Both the position numbers and the translations under genes were made by a program. Below the pieces are notes generated by a model, which saw nothing but the letters and a program-made list of their open reading frames with translations, was not told the origin of the DNA and made no database searches. From Hydrogenophaga pseudoflava NBRC 102511 (GTDB taxonomy: Bacteria; Pseudomonadota; Gammaproteobacteria; Burkholderiales; Burkholderiaceae_C): a stretch of DNA of 64,000 bases. Positions 10,736 to 23,222 of the stretch are shown in pieces; position 1 is the stretch's first letter; each line of letters begins with the position of its first letter. The DNA is taken from positions 50,137 through 114,136 of the forward strand of contig NZ_BCWQ01000017.1 of assembly GCF_001592285.1 (NCBI RefSeq), given 5' to 3'.

Positions 10736-11699
10736 CCATGCAGCGCCACAGCACCAGGGTGCCACGGCGCCCTGTGCATGGGGTGCTGTTGCTTGACAAA
10801 CCGCTGGGCTTCTCCAGCAACCAGGCCTTGCAGAAGGCCAAATGGCTGCTGCGCGCCGAAAAGGCCGGGCATACCGGGACGCTGGATCCTCTGGCCACAG
10901 GCGTGCTCCCGATCTGCTTCGGCGCAGCCACCAAGTTCAGCCAGCTGCACCTGGACGCTGACAAGACCTACGAAACCGTGGTCCGCCTGGGCGTGACCAC
11001 CACCACCGGCGACGCCGAGGGCGATGTGCTGGAAACCCGTCCTGTGACCTGCAGCGTAGGTCAGGTAGTGGAGGTGCTGGACCGGTTCACCGGACCCATC
11101 AGCCAGATTCCGCCGATGCACAGCGCCCTCAAGAAGGATGGCAAGGCGCTGTATGAGTACGCCCGTGAAGGCGTCACGGTGGAGCGTGAGCCGCGCGCAG
11201 TCACCATCCACGAACTGGAACTTGTGGACCTGCGCCTCGAGGGACATGAGCCCTTCCTGCGCTTGCGCGTGCGCTGCTCCAAGGGCACCTACATCCGCAC
11301 GCTGGGCGAAGACATTGCGGCGGCCCTGGGCTGCGGCGGGCATCTGAGCCTGCTGCGGCGGGTACAAACCGGCCCCTTCGACGCCGGCCAGTGCATCACG
11401 GTCGAGGCCCTGGAGGCCTTGCCCGATGAGCAGCGCCTGCAAAGGCTGCTGCCGGTGCAGGCGCTGCTGCCCGACCACACGGCTGTCACGCTCGACAGCG
11501 ACAATGCCGCGCGCTTTCTCAGCGGTGTGCGCCGCCGCGGAACCTGGTCCGACCTGTCCCGGGTGGCGATCTACGGCCCGCCAGCGGGCACCTCCCACAC
11601 GCCGGTCCTGCTGGGCAGTGGCCACACACAGGCCGGCGAACTCATCCCGGGGCGGCTGCTGAGCCCCATCGAAATACAGCAAATCCTGGAACCTGCAAC

Positions 11700-11703
<4 letters not shown>
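10732..11703 (+). CDS. truB: tRNA pseudouridine(55) synthase TruB
   Basis: 323-residue enzyme that makes pseudouridine at position 55 of tRNAs. The catalytic loop [12 protein letters not shown] carries the nucleophilic Asp at residue 52; the substrate motifs [12 protein letters not shown] and the [15 protein letters not shown] stretch are intact, and a C-terminal PUA-like domain follows. Start 10732 overlaps the rbfA stop; ATG 10738 is an alternative start two codons downstream. Its stop overlaps the typA start. Confidence 0.96.
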
Positions 11704-13526
<1,823 letters not shown>

Positions 13527-13531
13527 CCCGC

Positions 13532-13552
13532 CGGGCAGCCGTTGGCTGCCCG
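13532..13552 (+). terminator. Stem-loop after typA
   Basis: Perfect 9-bp stem (13532-13540 with 13544-13552) and a 3-base loop, right after the typA stop. There is no T run, so it may stabilise the mRNA end or give only weak termination. Confidence 0.4.
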
Positions 13553-13571
13553 CCAAGGTCCACTCACACCC

Positions 13572-14606
13572 ATGCCCTTCAAGCTGCTCAACCGTCTGAC
13601 TCACACCCAGGCGGTGTTCCTCATGGTCGCGGTGACCCTGATGTGGTCGATCGCCGGCGTGGTCTCGCGCCAGCTGGAGTCGGCCGCGCGTTTCGAAGTC
13701 ACCTTCTGGCGCAGCGCATTCACCTTTGTGTCGCTGCTGCTCATCCTGCCCCTGTGGCGCGCAGCAGACCGTGCGTCTGGAGCCCTCCGTGGTGTCCCGA
13801 CGAGTCAAGGTGCGCTGCAGCGCCACTGGGGCATCCTCGCCGGATCGCGCGCCTTCTGGGTGTCCGGTGTCTGCTGGAGCGTGATGTTCACCGCCTTCAT
13901 GCTGGCTCTGACCTTCACCAGTGTCGCCAACGTTCTGGTGATCATGGCGGCGGGGCCGCTGTTCACCGCGGTCATCGCCCGGGTGTTCATTGGCCAGCGT
14001 CTGCCCGGGCGCACCTGGGCCGCCATCGTGACGGCCGGCGCCGGCATCGTGTACATGTACGGCAGCCAGATGTGGTCCGCCTTCACCGACCCGGCAGCAA
14101 ATGCATCGGGCCTGGTCCTGGGGTCGCTGGCATCGCTCTGCGTGCCGGTGGGCGGCGCGATCAACTGGACCGTTGTGCAGCGCAGCCAGCAGCACGGGGA
14201 GTCCATCGACCTCGTGCCGTCGGTACTGGTTGGGGCGTTGATCTCGAGCGTGCTCACCCTGCCTCTGGCATTCCCGTTTCTGGCCACAGGCAGCGACATC
14301 GCGTGGCTGGCCCTGCTGGGTCTGGTGCAGCTCGCGATTCCTTGCGCGCTGGCGGTGGTCTGCGCCCGTTCGCTCAAGGCCCCCGAAGTGTCGCTGCTGG
14401 CGCTGCTGGAGGTGATCTTTGGCATCGTTTGGGCCTGGCTCTGGGCCAACGAGACGCCTGGGAGCGAGGTGCTGCTCGGCGGCAGTGTGGTGATCGCCGC
14501 CTTGCTGCTCAACGAACTGGCCGGCTGGCGTGACCGCCAGGGTGCACTGCGCATTCAGACCCTCAGCGCCAGGAATACCGAGACATCCGTTGGAGAAACG
14601 CCATGA
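13572..14606 (+). CDS. DMT/EamA-family transporter
   Basis: 344-residue membrane protein with about ten hydrophobic helices arranged as two EamA halves, the drug/metabolite transporter fold. The first half begins near residue 15 (VTLMWSIAGVVSRQLES) and the second near 175. ATG 13572 is preferred because upstream codons pass through the typA stem-loop. The substrate is unknown; family members export amino acids, nucleosides or drugs. Its last codons overlap the start of the next gene (ATGA). Confidence 0.85.
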   Translation: MPFKLLNRLTHTQAVFLMVAVTLMWSIAGVVSRQLESAARFEVTFWRSAFTFVSLLLILPLWRAADRASGALRGVPTSQGALQRHWGILAGSRAFWVSGVCWSVMFTAFMLALTFTSVANVLVIMAAGPLFTAVIARVFIGQRLPGRTWAAIVTAGAGIVYMYGSQMWSAFTDPAANASGLVLGSLASLCVPVGGAINWTVVQRSQQHGESIDLVPSVLVGALISSVLTLPLAFPFLATGSDIAWLALLGLVQLAIPCALAVVCARSLKAPEVSLLALLEVIFGIVWAWLWANETPGSEVLLGGSVVIAALLLNELAGWRDRQGALRIQTLSARNTETSVGETP

Positions 14607-15697
14607 ATGGGTCCGAACAGTTCATCATCACCGAAGTCCGTGGTCGCGTCGGTTGCATCACGCTCAACCGGCCCAAGGCGCTGAACGCGCTCTCGCTGGG
14701 CATGATCCGCGACATCAGTGCCGCCTTGCTGGCCTGGCGCGAAGACCCGCAGGTGCTGGCAGTGGCGATCCGTGGCACGGGCAAGGAGGGCGCGTTCGGC
14801 AGTTTCTGCGCGGGCGGTGACATCCGCTTCTTTCACCAGGCTGCGCTCGCGGGCAACCCAGAACTTGAGGACTTCTTCACCGAGGAGTACGCACTCAACC
14901 ACCTGATCCACACCTACCCCAAGCCCTACATCGCGTTCATGGACGGCATCTGCATGGGCGGGGGCATGGGCATCAGTCAGGGAGCGAGCCTGCGAATCGT
15001 CACCGAACGCAGCAAGATCGCCATGCCCGAAACCGGCATCGGCCTGTTTCCGGACGTGGGCGGCGGCTACTTCCTCAGCCGCTGCCCGGGTCGACTGGGT
15101 GAGTACCTGGCCCTGACCGGTCTGGTGCTTGACGGCGCTCATGCGCTGGCGGCCGGCCTGGCCGACGCGGTGATGGACAGCGGCCGCCTTGCGGGCCTGT
15201 GGGACAGCCTGGGTCAGACGCCCTACGAGAGCGGCGTGGCGGTGGAGCGCTGGTGTCTCAATCACGTCCAGAAGGTGCCGCCGAAGGCGCACTTTCCGCA
15301 GGCGGACATCGACCGCGTATTTGCATTGGACAACGTGAAGGCGGTGGTTCAGGCGCTGGAGCAGGCCCAAGGCGAGTGGGCCAGCGAAACCGCACAGTTG
15401 CTGCGCAAGCGTTCACCGCTGATGCTGCATGTGGTGCTGGAGCAGGTTCGCCGGGCACGGGGTATGGGGCTGGCCGACGAACTGCGCATGGAGCGCGACC
15501 TGGTCCGTCGCTGCTTCCACCTGCGCCCGGGCGCCGCGAGCGAAACCGTTGAAGGGATCCGCGCACTGGCGGTAGACAAGGACCACGCCCCGCGCTGGAA
15601 CCCGTCCTGCATCGAAGAGGTGAGCGATGCACAGGTGGTCGAATTCTTTGTTTCGCCCTGGCCTGCGCACGCGCATCCGCTGCACTCGCTGCGGTGA
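14603..15697 (+). CDS. Enoyl-CoA hydratase/isomerase family protein, 3-hydroxyisobutyryl-CoA hydrolase-like
   Basis: 364-residue crotonase-fold enzyme. Seen: the CoA-binding LNRPKALNALSLGM segment near residue 20, oxyanion-hole stretches (FCAGGDI near 70; DGICMGGGMGIS near 113), and MPETGIGLFPDVGG near 143, the arrangement of 3-hydroxyisobutyryl-CoA hydrolases of valine breakdown. The length (~360) and C-terminal helical region fit that subgroup better than the ~260-residue hydratases. Translation is probably coupled to the DMT transporter gene, though no functional link is evident. Confidence 0.85.
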   Translation: MNGSEQFIITEVRGRVGCITLNRPKALNALSLGMIRDISAALLAWREDPQVLAVAIRGTGKEGAFGSFCAGGDIRFFHQAALAGNPELEDFFTEEYALNHLIHTYPKPYIAFMDGICMGGGMGISQGASLRIVTERSKIAMPETGIGLFPDVGGGYFLSRCPGRLGEYLALTGLVLDGAHALAAGLADAVMDSGRLAGLWDSLGQTPYESGVAVERWCLNHVQKVPPKAHFPQADIDRVFALDNVKAVVQALEQAQGEWASETAQLLRKRSPLMLHVVLEQVRRARGMGLADELRMERDLVRRCFHLRPGAASETVEGIRALAVDKDHAPRWNPSCIEEVSDAQVVEFFVSPWPAHAHPLHSLR

Positions 15698-15954
15698 CAG
15701 CGGGCCGGCTTTCATTCGAGCCGCGGCCTTCTCGGAGCCGATGGGCTTCGTTATATGAAAAGTCGCAGCATTTGCGTGAGATTTATTCTCAAAGTTATAT
15801 TTCCGAGTTGAGTTCAATCCAACTGTCTGTTGGTTGAGCGGCTGGTCACCTCGTTTGCAGCAGCGTTCGTTTTCTTCAGGCCGTTGGGTGTGCACTTCGC
15901 ATCCAGTGGCGCCCCGCGTCGGTGGACAACACCACTCGAAACTTGGAGAAAACC
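15698..15954. other. AT-richer intergenic region upstream of the solute importer
   Basis: About 257 bp without a gene. The middle part (15750-15840) is notably AT-richer than its surroundings and holds a perfect 5-bp inverted repeat (CCAAC 15819-15823, GTTGG 15829-15833) and the palindrome TTGAGTTCAA (15808-15817). It probably contains the promoter and operator of the importer operon; no specific regulator can be named. Confidence 0.4.
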
Positions 15955-17004
15955 ATGTCGCGCATCCCCCCGCTTTCCCGTCTGTCCCTGCTCGCCGCCG
16001 CGCTGGCGCTGAGCGCATGTGGCCAGAAAGAGGAAACACCTTCCCCAGCCGCCACACCCGAGGTGGCACAGACCTCCGTCTGCGGCAAGGTCACGGTGGC
16101 CAACATGAACTGGCAGTCGGCCGAGGTACTGGCCCACATTGACAACATCATTCTGTCCAAGGGCTACGGCTGTGAAGTCGAATTGGTGCCGGGTGACACC
16201 ATGCCCACGCTGACCGCCATGATGGAGAAGGGGCAACCCGACGTGGCACCCGAAGCGTGGATCAACGCCGTGCGCCAACCGCTGGACGCCGCGGTGAAGG
16301 AAGGCAAGCTGCACTACGCCGCCAAATCGCTTGCGGATGGAGGCGTCGAGGGCTGGTGGATTCCGAAGTACCTGGCCGATGCCCATCCGGACATCAAGAC
16401 CATCGACGATGCCCTCAAGCACCCGGAGCTGTTTCCGTCGGCCGAGAACAAGCGGAAGGGCGCGGTGCACAACTGCCCCTCGGGCTGGAACTGCCAGTTG
16501 ACCACTGGCAACGCGTTCAAGGCCTGGGACGCGGCCGACAAGGGCTTCCTGCTGGTGGACACCGGCTCGGCCGCAGGGCTGGACGGTTCGATCGCCAAGG
16601 CGTATGAGCGCAAGCAGGGCTGGCTGGGGTACTACTGGGCGCCCACATCCATCCTGGGCAAGTACGAGATGGTCAAGCTAGACGCCGGTGTGCCACACGA
16701 CAAAGAGGCATGGGAAGCCTGCAATGCCAAGGCGGAGTGCGACAACCCCAAGAAGAGCGACTGGGCGCGCGCCGAGGTGTTCACCGTGCTCACCGACCGC
16801 TTCCAGAAAGCCGGCGGTCCCGCTGTGGACTACCTGAACAAACGCAGCTGGAGCAACGACACGGTCAATGGCCTGCTGGCCTGGATGAGCGACCAGCAGG
16901 CCACCGGGGCCGACGGGGCAGCACATTTCCTCAAGACCCAGCCCGAGATCTGGGGAGCCTGGGTAACGCCCGAGGTGGCAGAGAAAGTGAAGTCGGCGCT
17001 CTGA
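15955..17004 (+). CDS. Glycine betaine/choline-type ABC transporter substrate-binding lipoprotein
   Basis: 349-residue OpuAC-family solute-binding protein. The N-terminus is a lipoprotein signal peptide with lipobox LSAC at about residues 17-20. The mature part shows OpuAC features: MNWQSAEVLAHI near 45, GDTMPTLTAMMEKGQPDVAPEAW near 70, and Trp-rich ligand-box segments (VEGWWIPKYL, GWLGYYWAPT). Such proteins bind quaternary amines. ATG 15955 has GGAG 8 bases upstream. It is the first gene of a three-gene importer. Confidence 0.88.
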   Translation: MSRIPPLSRLSLLAAALALSACGQKEETPSPAATPEVAQTSVCGKVTVANMNWQSAEVLAHIDNIILSKGYGCEVELVPGDTMPTLTAMMEKGQPDVAPEAWINAVRQPLDAAVKEGKLHYAAKSLADGGVEGWWIPKYLADAHPDIKTIDDALKHPELFPSAENKRKGAVHNCPSGWNCQLTTGNAFKAWDAADKGFLLVDTGSAAGLDGSIAKAYERKQGWLGYYWAPTSILGKYEMVKLDAGVPHDKEAWEACNAKAECDNPKKSDWARAEVFTVLTDRFQKAGGPAVDYLNKRSWSNDTVNGLLAWMSDQQATGADGAAHFLKTQPEIWGAWVTPEVAEKVKSAL

Positions 17005-17029
17005 GGCATCACACGCCGAGACAACAGAT

Positions 17030-17053
17030 GGCCCGCACCAGTGACGGGCCGTT
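17030..17053 (+). terminator. Intercistronic hairpin between binding-protein and permease genes
   Basis: Stem 17030-17035 with 17045-17050 (6 bp), followed by GTTT. In ABC operons such hairpins often protect the binding-protein mRNA or reduce read-through, so that the binding protein exceeds the membrane parts. Confidence 0.4.
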
Positions 17054-17080
17054 TCCCTGATTCCTGCCGGAGGAGATGCC

Positions 17081-17968
17081 ATGACATGGCTTGATAGATT
17101 CCCCGCGCTGGGTACCGAACAGCTGTCTGCCTTGCGCCGTTTTATCGATGGTGCCTTTCGCGCATTCACGCGCGAACATGGCCAGGCCATGGAGCAACTG
17201 TTCGAACCCCTGCGCCAGTTCCTGCTCGCATCCGAGCGCCTGCTGACCCAGACACCCTGGCCGGTGGTGGTGGGTGTCATCGCCGTGGTCGCCTGGGTGG
17301 CTTCGCGCAACTGGAAAATCGTTCTCGGTGCCATTCTGTCGCTGTTGGTCATCGGCTGGCTGGGCATGTGGGACGACACCATGAAGACCATTTCGATGAT
17401 CTTCGTGAGCACCGTGGTGGCGCTGGTGGTGGGCCTGCCCATCGGTATCCTGATGAGTCGATGGGATCGGATGCAGCGCATCGTCAATCCGGCGCTGGAC
17501 GTGATGCAGACCATGCCCAGCTTTGTGTACCTGATCCCGGTGGTCATGCTGCTGGGCATCGGCCGTGTGCCCGGTCTGATCGCGGTGGTCATCTACGCCG
17601 TCGCACCGGTGATCCGCTTCACCAACCTGGGCATCCGGCTGGTCGACAAGGACCTGCTGGAGGCGGCCGACGCTTTTGGCTCGTCGGCCTGGCAGAAGAT
17701 GCGCCAGGTGCAGCTGCCACTGGCGCTGCCCACCATCATGGCCGGCATCAACCAGACCATCATGCTCGCGCTGTCGATGGTGGTCATCGCCTCGATGATC
17801 GGTGTGCAGGGCCTTGGCCAGCCGGTGCTCAAGGCCATCTCCAACCAGTACTTCACGATGGGCATCCTCAACGGCATGGCCATCGTCGCGATCGCGATCA
17901 TCTTCGACCGCGTCTCGCAAGCCTACGGCAAGCGTCTGCAGAAGCATCTGGAGGTAGTGCATGGCTGA
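17081..17968 (+). CDS. Glycine betaine/proline-type ABC transporter permease (ProW/OpuAB-like)
   Basis: 295-residue inner-membrane permease. An N-terminal amphipathic region (residues 1-55) is followed by about six helices and the coupling loop near 191 (EAADAFGSSAWQKMRQVQLP). The TMKTISMIFVSTVVAL and MQTMPSFVYLIPVVML segments are typical of ProW/OpuAB. A strong ribosome site (GGAGGAG) precedes ATG 17081. It overlaps the ATPase gene by 8 bp. Confidence 0.92.
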   Translation: MTWLDRFPALGTEQLSALRRFIDGAFRAFTREHGQAMEQLFEPLRQFLLASERLLTQTPWPVVVGVIAVVAWVASRNWKIVLGAILSLLVIGWLGMWDDTMKTISMIFVSTVVALVVGLPIGILMSRWDRMQRIVNPALDVMQTMPSFVYLIPVVMLLGIGRVPGLIAVVIYAVAPVIRFTNLGIRLVDKDLLEAADAFGSSAWQKMRQVQLPLALPTIMAGINQTIMLALSMVVIASMIGVQGLGQPVLKAISNQYFTMGILNGMAIVAIAIIFDRVSQAYGKRLQKHLEVVHG

Positions 17969-19055
17969 TCCCGTCATCCAGCAAGCGGCTGCGTCTGGCA
18001 ATGCGGCGGTGGGCGTGAGCATCCTTGGCCTTTACAAGATCTTCGGTCCCACGCCGGAGCGCTTCATCGACGCGGTGCGCGGCGGCATGAGCAAGCAGGA
18101 ACTGCGCGATGTGCATGGTCACGTGCTGGGTCTGCGCGACATCCACATCGACATGCCTGCCGGTGGAATTCAGGTGGTGATGGGCCTGTCCGGCTCGGGC
18201 AAGTCCACGCTGATACGCCACATCAACCGCCTGATCGACCCGACCACCGGCGAGGTGTTGGTGCAGGTGAACGATCAAAGCGTGGATGTGGTCAAGATGA
18301 ACCCGGCGCGACTGCGCCAGTTCCGCCGTGAGCAGACCGCCATGGTGTTCCAGAAGTTTGCGCTGTTCCCACACCTGACGGTGCGGGAAAACACCGAGTA
18401 CGGCCTGCAGGTGCAGGGCGTGGCGCGCAAGGTCAGGCGTGAACGGGCGCAGCGCTGGATCGAGCGTGTCGGCCTCAAGGGTTACGAGGACAGCTATCCG
18501 AACCAGCTCTCGGGCGGTATGCAGCAGCGCGTGGGACTTGCAAGGGCACTCACCAACGATGCGCCCATCCTGCTGATGGATGAGGCGTTCTCGGCGCTGG
18601 ACCCGCTGATCCGCAGCGACATGCAGGGCGTGCTTCTGGACATCCAGCAGGAGATCGGCAAAACCATCGTGTTCATCACACACGACCTTGACGAGGCTTT
18701 GCGCCTGGGGGATCGCATCGCCATCCTGCGCGACGGCGAGGTGGTGCAGCAGGGCACAGGCCAGCAGATCGTGCTGCAGCCGGCAGACGACTACATCGCC
18801 AACTTCGTCAAGGACGTCAACCGCGGCCGCGTGATTCGCAGCAGGACCTTGATGCGACCCGACACACCGGTCGAAGGACCGACGGTGGACATCAGTACTG
18901 TGATCGAGGAGGTCGCCCGTGTGCTCAGTGCTGAGGGGCGGGAGGTTGCCAATGTCGTCAACAGCAAAGGGCACCACCTGGGCACCCTTTCGATGGGCGA
19001 CATCATTGCTGCCATGGTGCCGCCACGATCCGACTTGTCCTATCCCAATACCTGA
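17961..19055 (+). CDS. Glycine betaine/proline-type ABC transporter ATP-binding protein (ProV/OpuAA-like)
   Basis: 364-residue ATPase of the importer. Walker A GLSGSGKST is near residue 75, signature LSGGMQQRVGLARAL near 184, Walker B LLMDEAFSALDP after it. The ~40-residue N-terminal region before the ATPase core and the C-terminal CBS-like segment (VANVVNSKGHHLGTLSMGDI) are the ProV/OpuAA pattern; CBS modules sense ionic strength in OpuA. Only one clear CBS unit is visible. The start has GGAGG upstream inside the permease gene. Confidence 0.92.
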   Translation: MADPVIQQAAASGNAAVGVSILGLYKIFGPTPERFIDAVRGGMSKQELRDVHGHVLGLRDIHIDMPAGGIQVVMGLSGSGKSTLIRHINRLIDPTTGEVLVQVNDQSVDVVKMNPARLRQFRREQTAMVFQKFALFPHLTVRENTEYGLQVQGVARKVRRERAQRWIERVGLKGYEDSYPNQLSGGMQQRVGLARALTNDAPILLMDEAFSALDPLIRSDMQGVLLDIQQEIGKTIVFITHDLDEALRLGDRIAILRDGEVVQQGTGQQIVLQPADDYIANFVKDVNRGRVIRSRTLMRPDTPVEGPTVDISTVIEEVARVLSAEGREVANVVNSKGHHLGTLSMGDIIAAMVPPRSDLSYPNT

Positions 19056-19071
19056 CACAAGGAGAGTTCGC

Positions 19072-19536
19072 ATGATTCAGACGCTGGCGGGCCGGGCATT
19101 CATCACCGCGATCATCGTGGTCGGTGCCTGGCTTCTGCCCGGTCCTGTTGCCCACGCGCAGCGGTTGGTGAGCATAGAAGGAGCGGAAGTGAACATGCGC
19201 TCGGGCCCAGGGACGGGCCACGAGGTGTTGTGGGTGCTTAACAAGGGCTACCCCCTCAAGGTACTGCGGCGCCAGGGGCGCTGGCTTGAGGTTCAGGACT
19301 TCGAGAACGACAAAGGTTGGGTTGCACGAGCCCTGACCGGGCGAACGCCTCACCACGTGGTCAAGTCCCGGATCGTCAATATCCGGAAGGGTCCGGGGAC
19401 GGGTTACCCGATCATCGGCCAGGCGGAATACGGTGAAGTGCTGCGGACCCGCAGCAAACGGCGCGACTGGGTTCAGGTCGAACGGGCCGAGGGCCAGCCT
19501 GGCTGGGTGGCCAGGCGCCTGCTCTGGGGCTGGTGA
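19072..19536 (+). CDS. Secreted protein with two bacterial SH3 domains
   Basis: 154 residues: signal peptide (1-29, ending PVAHA) and two SH3b repeats, each with an N-x-R-x-GPGTGxxV/I core (NMRSGPGTG near 40; NIRKGPGTG near 105). SH3b domains usually bind peptidoglycan or scaffold envelope proteins. It has GGAGAG 7 bases before ATG 19072 and lies 16 bp after the importer ATPase. It ends convergent to smpB. Confidence 0.78.
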   Translation: MIQTLAGRAFITAIIVVGAWLLPGPVAHAQRLVSIEGAEVNMRSGPGTGHEVLWVLNKGYPLKVLRRQGRWLEVQDFENDKGWVARALTGRTPHHVVKSRIVNIRKGPGTGYPIIGQAEYGEVLRTRSKRRDWVQVERAEGQPGWVARRLLWGW

Positions 19537-19558
19537 GCACCGTCGCCCGGCAACGATC

Positions 19559-19581
19559 AGGCCACGCGCCGGGGCCTTCTT
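19559..19581. terminator. Weak stem-loop between the SH3 gene and smpB
   Basis: AGGCC (19559-19563) pairs with GGCCT (19573-19577), followed by TCTTC on the plus strand. The stem is short; it lies between convergent genes, where a terminator would be expected. Confidence 0.35.
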
Positions 19582-19590
19582 CGATGATGC

Positions 19591-20082
19591 TCAGCGCTGG
19601 CGCTGTTTCATGGCGCGCTCGACCTCCCGCTTGCCTTCGCGGTCCTTGATGGTGTCGCGCTTGTCGTGCTCGGCCTTGCCTTTGGCCAGAGCGATCTCGC
19701 ATTTCACCTTGCCGCTCTTCCAGTGCAGGTTCAGCGGCACCAAGGTGTGGCCCTTCTGCTCGACCTTGCCGATCAGTCGCCGGATCTGGTCCTTGTGCAG
19801 CAGCAGCTTCTTGGTTCGCACCGAGTCCGGGCTGACGTGGGTCGACGCCGTCCGCAGAGGGTTGATCTGGCAGCCGATCAGGAACAGTTCGCCTTCCCGG
19901 ATCACCACGTAGCCGTCGGTGAGTTGCACCTTGCCCTCGCGCAGCGCTTTCACCTCCCAACCCTGCAGCACCATTCCTGCCTCGAAGCGCTCCTCGATGG
20001 CGTAGTTGAACAAGGCCTTCTTGTTGTCCGCGATGCGGCTGTCGGTGGTCTTGGCGGCGGATTTGCTGGGTTTGGTGGACAT
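19591..20082 (-). CDS. smpB: SsrA-binding protein SmpB
   Basis: 163-residue tmRNA partner needed for trans-translation. Family motifs: [20 protein letters not shown] near the N-terminus, [20 protein letters not shown], and a basic C-terminal tail ([20 protein letters not shown]). The gene is divergent from ratA, a conserved neighbourhood. Confidence 0.96.
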   Translation of the reverse strand: MSTKPSKSAAKTTDSRIADNKKALFNYAIEERFEAGMVLQGWEVKALREGKVQLTDGYVVIREGELFLIGCQINPLRTASTHVSPDSVRTKKLLLHKDQIRRLIGKVEQKGHTLVPLNLHWKSGKVKCEIALAKGKAEHDKRDTIKDREGKREVERAMKQRQR

Positions 20083-20110
20083 GGGGCGGTAAATGGGGCC
20101 GCAGGCGACC

Positions 20111-20134
20111 CATACAATGGGCGCCGATTGTATG
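20111..20134. promoter_or_regulatory. Divergent smpB/ratA promoter: perfect 8-bp inverted repeat with a -10 box on each strand
   Basis: CATACAAT (20111-20118) and ATTGTATG (20127-20134) are perfect inverted arms around GGGCGCCG. Each arm carries TACAAT, one per strand, so both genes could use mirrored -10 boxes. The right arm includes the ratA start codon (20132-20134), which implies a ratA leader of only about 7 bases. The -35 regions are weak. Confidence 0.5.
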
Positions 20135-20575
20135 AAAACGATTCAGAAGTCCGTCCTGCTCTGGCACAGCGCCCATGAGATGTTTGCGCTGGTCACCGAT
20201 GTTCAGCACTACCCGCAGTTCCTTCCATGGTGCGATCACAGCGAGGTGATGGAGCGCGATGAACACGGCATGGTGGCCCGCGTCGGCATCGCCTTCAGCG
20301 GTCTGAAGCAGAGCTTCACCACCCGCAATCAGCACATCGATGACCGGCAGGTGCTGATGGAACTGGTGGATGGTCCTTTCTCCCATCTGGAAGGGATCTG
20401 GAACTTCACGCCGCTGGGCGATGGCAGCCAGCGGGCCTGCAAGGTCGAGTTCACGCTGACCTATGGCTTTTCAAGCCAGGCCCTTGCCACCTTGGTGGGG
20501 CCTGTGTTCGACCGGATCGCGGGCAGCCTCGTGGACGCATTTGTCAAACGCGCTGACCAGGTGTACGGCGCATGA
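20132..20575 (+). CDS. ratA: RatA/COQ10-like polyketide cyclase family protein
   Basis: 147-residue START/SRPBCC-fold protein. Motifs: [31 protein letters not shown] and VELVDGPF-like ([13 protein letters not shown]). The family covers E. coli RatA, described as inhibiting ribosome subunit joining, and coenzyme Q-binding COQ10. Placement between smpB and rnfH is the conserved arrangement. ATG 20132 gives the normal N-terminus. Whether it binds quinone or acts on ribosomes cannot be decided here. Confidence 0.88.
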   Translation: MKTIQKSVLLWHSAHEMFALVTDVQHYPQFLPWCDHSEVMERDEHGMVARVGIAFSGLKQSFTTRNQHIDDRQVLMELVDGPFSHLEGIWNFTPLGDGSQRACKVEFTLTYGFSSQALATLVGPVFDRIAGSLVDAFVKRADQVYGA

Positions 20576-20904
20576 TTTCCGTGGTGCTGGTTCGTTCACC
20601 TCAACCCCGAAAGGTGGAAGAGCTGCATCTGCAGCTTCCGGATGGTGCGTCTGTCGCTGAGGCCCTGGCCATGGCCGGCTGGTCGATGAACATCGACGGC
20701 CCGCAGGAGCACAGGTGGACGTGCGGGGTCTGGGGCCACAAGGCTTTACCAGAAAGCGTGCTCAGGGATGGTGATCGCGTCGAGCTGTACCGGGACCTGA
20801 GGGTCGATCCCAAGGTGGCCCGCAGAGAGCGCTTCGTCGGTCAGGGTTCACGCAACGCCGGGCTGTTCGCCCAGCGGCGGCCCAACTCCAAGGCCGGCTA
20901 CTGA
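20572..20904 (+). CDS. rnfH: RnfH family ubiquitin-like protein
   Basis: 110-residue UPF0125/RnfH protein with a beta-grasp fold. Seen: the LPDGASVAEAL and CGVWGHKALPESVLRDGDRVELYRDL segments typical of the family, plus a basic tail ending RRPNSKAGY. The start overlaps the ratA stop by 4 bp. The role is poorly defined despite the name, which comes from rnf clusters. Confidence 0.9.
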   Translation: MISVVLVRSPQPRKVEELHLQLPDGASVAEALAMAGWSMNIDGPQEHRWTCGVWGHKALPESVLRDGDRVELYRDLRVDPKVARRERFVGQGSRNAGLFAQRRPNSKAGY

Positions 20905-20924
20905 TCAGGTGCCAGCCAAGGGCC

Positions 20925-21509
20925 TCAGTTGACGTTCTGTGCCGATGCCGACGCAGGGCCACAATCCGAACGGATGACGCCATCGATGCGCTGCAGTTCG
21001 GCCGCACGCGCCTTGTCGTCCATGATTTCGCGCTCGCCCTTGGCATTGGTGGTGGCAATGCGCACGCCTGAATCCAGCGTGGCCTTGGCGCGCTTGGCAC
21101 GCTCGCAGTTGCCGGCACGGGCTGCAGCAATGCGGTCATCCTCGGCCTTCTTTTTGGCCTGTGCCGCCTCCTGGGCCTGTTTTTCCGCCTGCTTCTTCTT
21201 TGCCTCCAGCTGTTCGTCGCGGCCAGTCACCTTCGGCACCTCGGCTGACTGCGCAGCGGGCTGGCCAGCTGCGGCGGGGTCTGTTCCGGTCGGCGCTGGA
21301 ATTGCAGGCCCGGTCTGGCGCACGGCTCCAGGTGTGCGAAGAATGCTCTTCTCGGGCGTACCAGGCGGCGGTGCCGTGTCGCTGAAAACCTTGTTGCCGG
21401 AAGAGTCCACCCAGACCCACTGAGCCCAGGTCGATCCACTGAACAGGGCGGCTGAGGCTGCGAATGCGAGAACTCGCCAGAAAGAGGTGTGTGTGTGACG
21501 GCTAGGCAT
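20925..21509 (-). CDS. DUF4124 domain-containing secreted protein
   Basis: 194 residues: signal peptide ending at about residue 29 (GSTWA), then the DUF4124 motif WVDSSGNKVFSDTAPPP, a Pro/Ala-rich linker, a Lys/Ala/Glu-rich predicted coiled coil (about 105-135) and a C-terminal segment with two cysteines (GNCERAKRA; SDCGPA). The function is unknown; such proteins are abundant in Burkholderiales. It is convergent with rnfH. Confidence 0.8.
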   Translation of the reverse strand: MPSRHTHTSFWRVLAFAASAALFSGSTWAQWVWVDSSGNKVFSDTAPPPGTPEKSILRTPGAVRQTGPAIPAPTGTDPAAAGQPAAQSAEVPKVTGRDEQLEAKKKQAEKQAQEAAQAKKKAEDDRIAAARAGNCERAKRAKATLDSGVRIATTNAKGEREIMDDKARAAELQRIDGVIRSDCGPASASAQNVN

Positions 21510-21575
21510 GCGAACCAGTTTAACCCGGGGCCTTCCGGCCGCACACTACACGCCCAATGCCAGGTGACGAAGTAG

Positions 21576-23153
<1,578 letters not shown>

Positions 23154-23168
23154 CCGGTTCCGCTCCTC

Positions 23169-23199
23169 AGGCCGTCCACCGCGACGGCCTTTTTCTTTT
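23169..23199 (+). terminator. Rho-independent terminator between guaB and guaA
   Basis: Perfect 8-bp GC-rich stem (23169-23176 with 23183-23190), 6-base loop and a T-rich tail (TTTTCTTTT). It lies between the guaB stop and the guaA start, so guaA expression may depend on read-through or its own promoter. Confidence 0.8.
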
Positions 23200-23222
23200 C
23201 CCTGCAGACATCCCCGAACGCC

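Noticed and set aside
7418..10765. More than 1,100 open codons antisense to infB
   Set aside because: The sense strand is clearly IF-2; the antisense product is His/Gly/Leu-rich with no family. It is an effect of high GC and the codon pattern.
20132..20904. ratA-rnfH as a toxin-antitoxin pair
   Set aside because: The old RatAB naming does not fit the families: RatA is COQ10-like and RnfH is a ubiquitin-fold protein. Conserved core-genome position, no sign of a mobile module.
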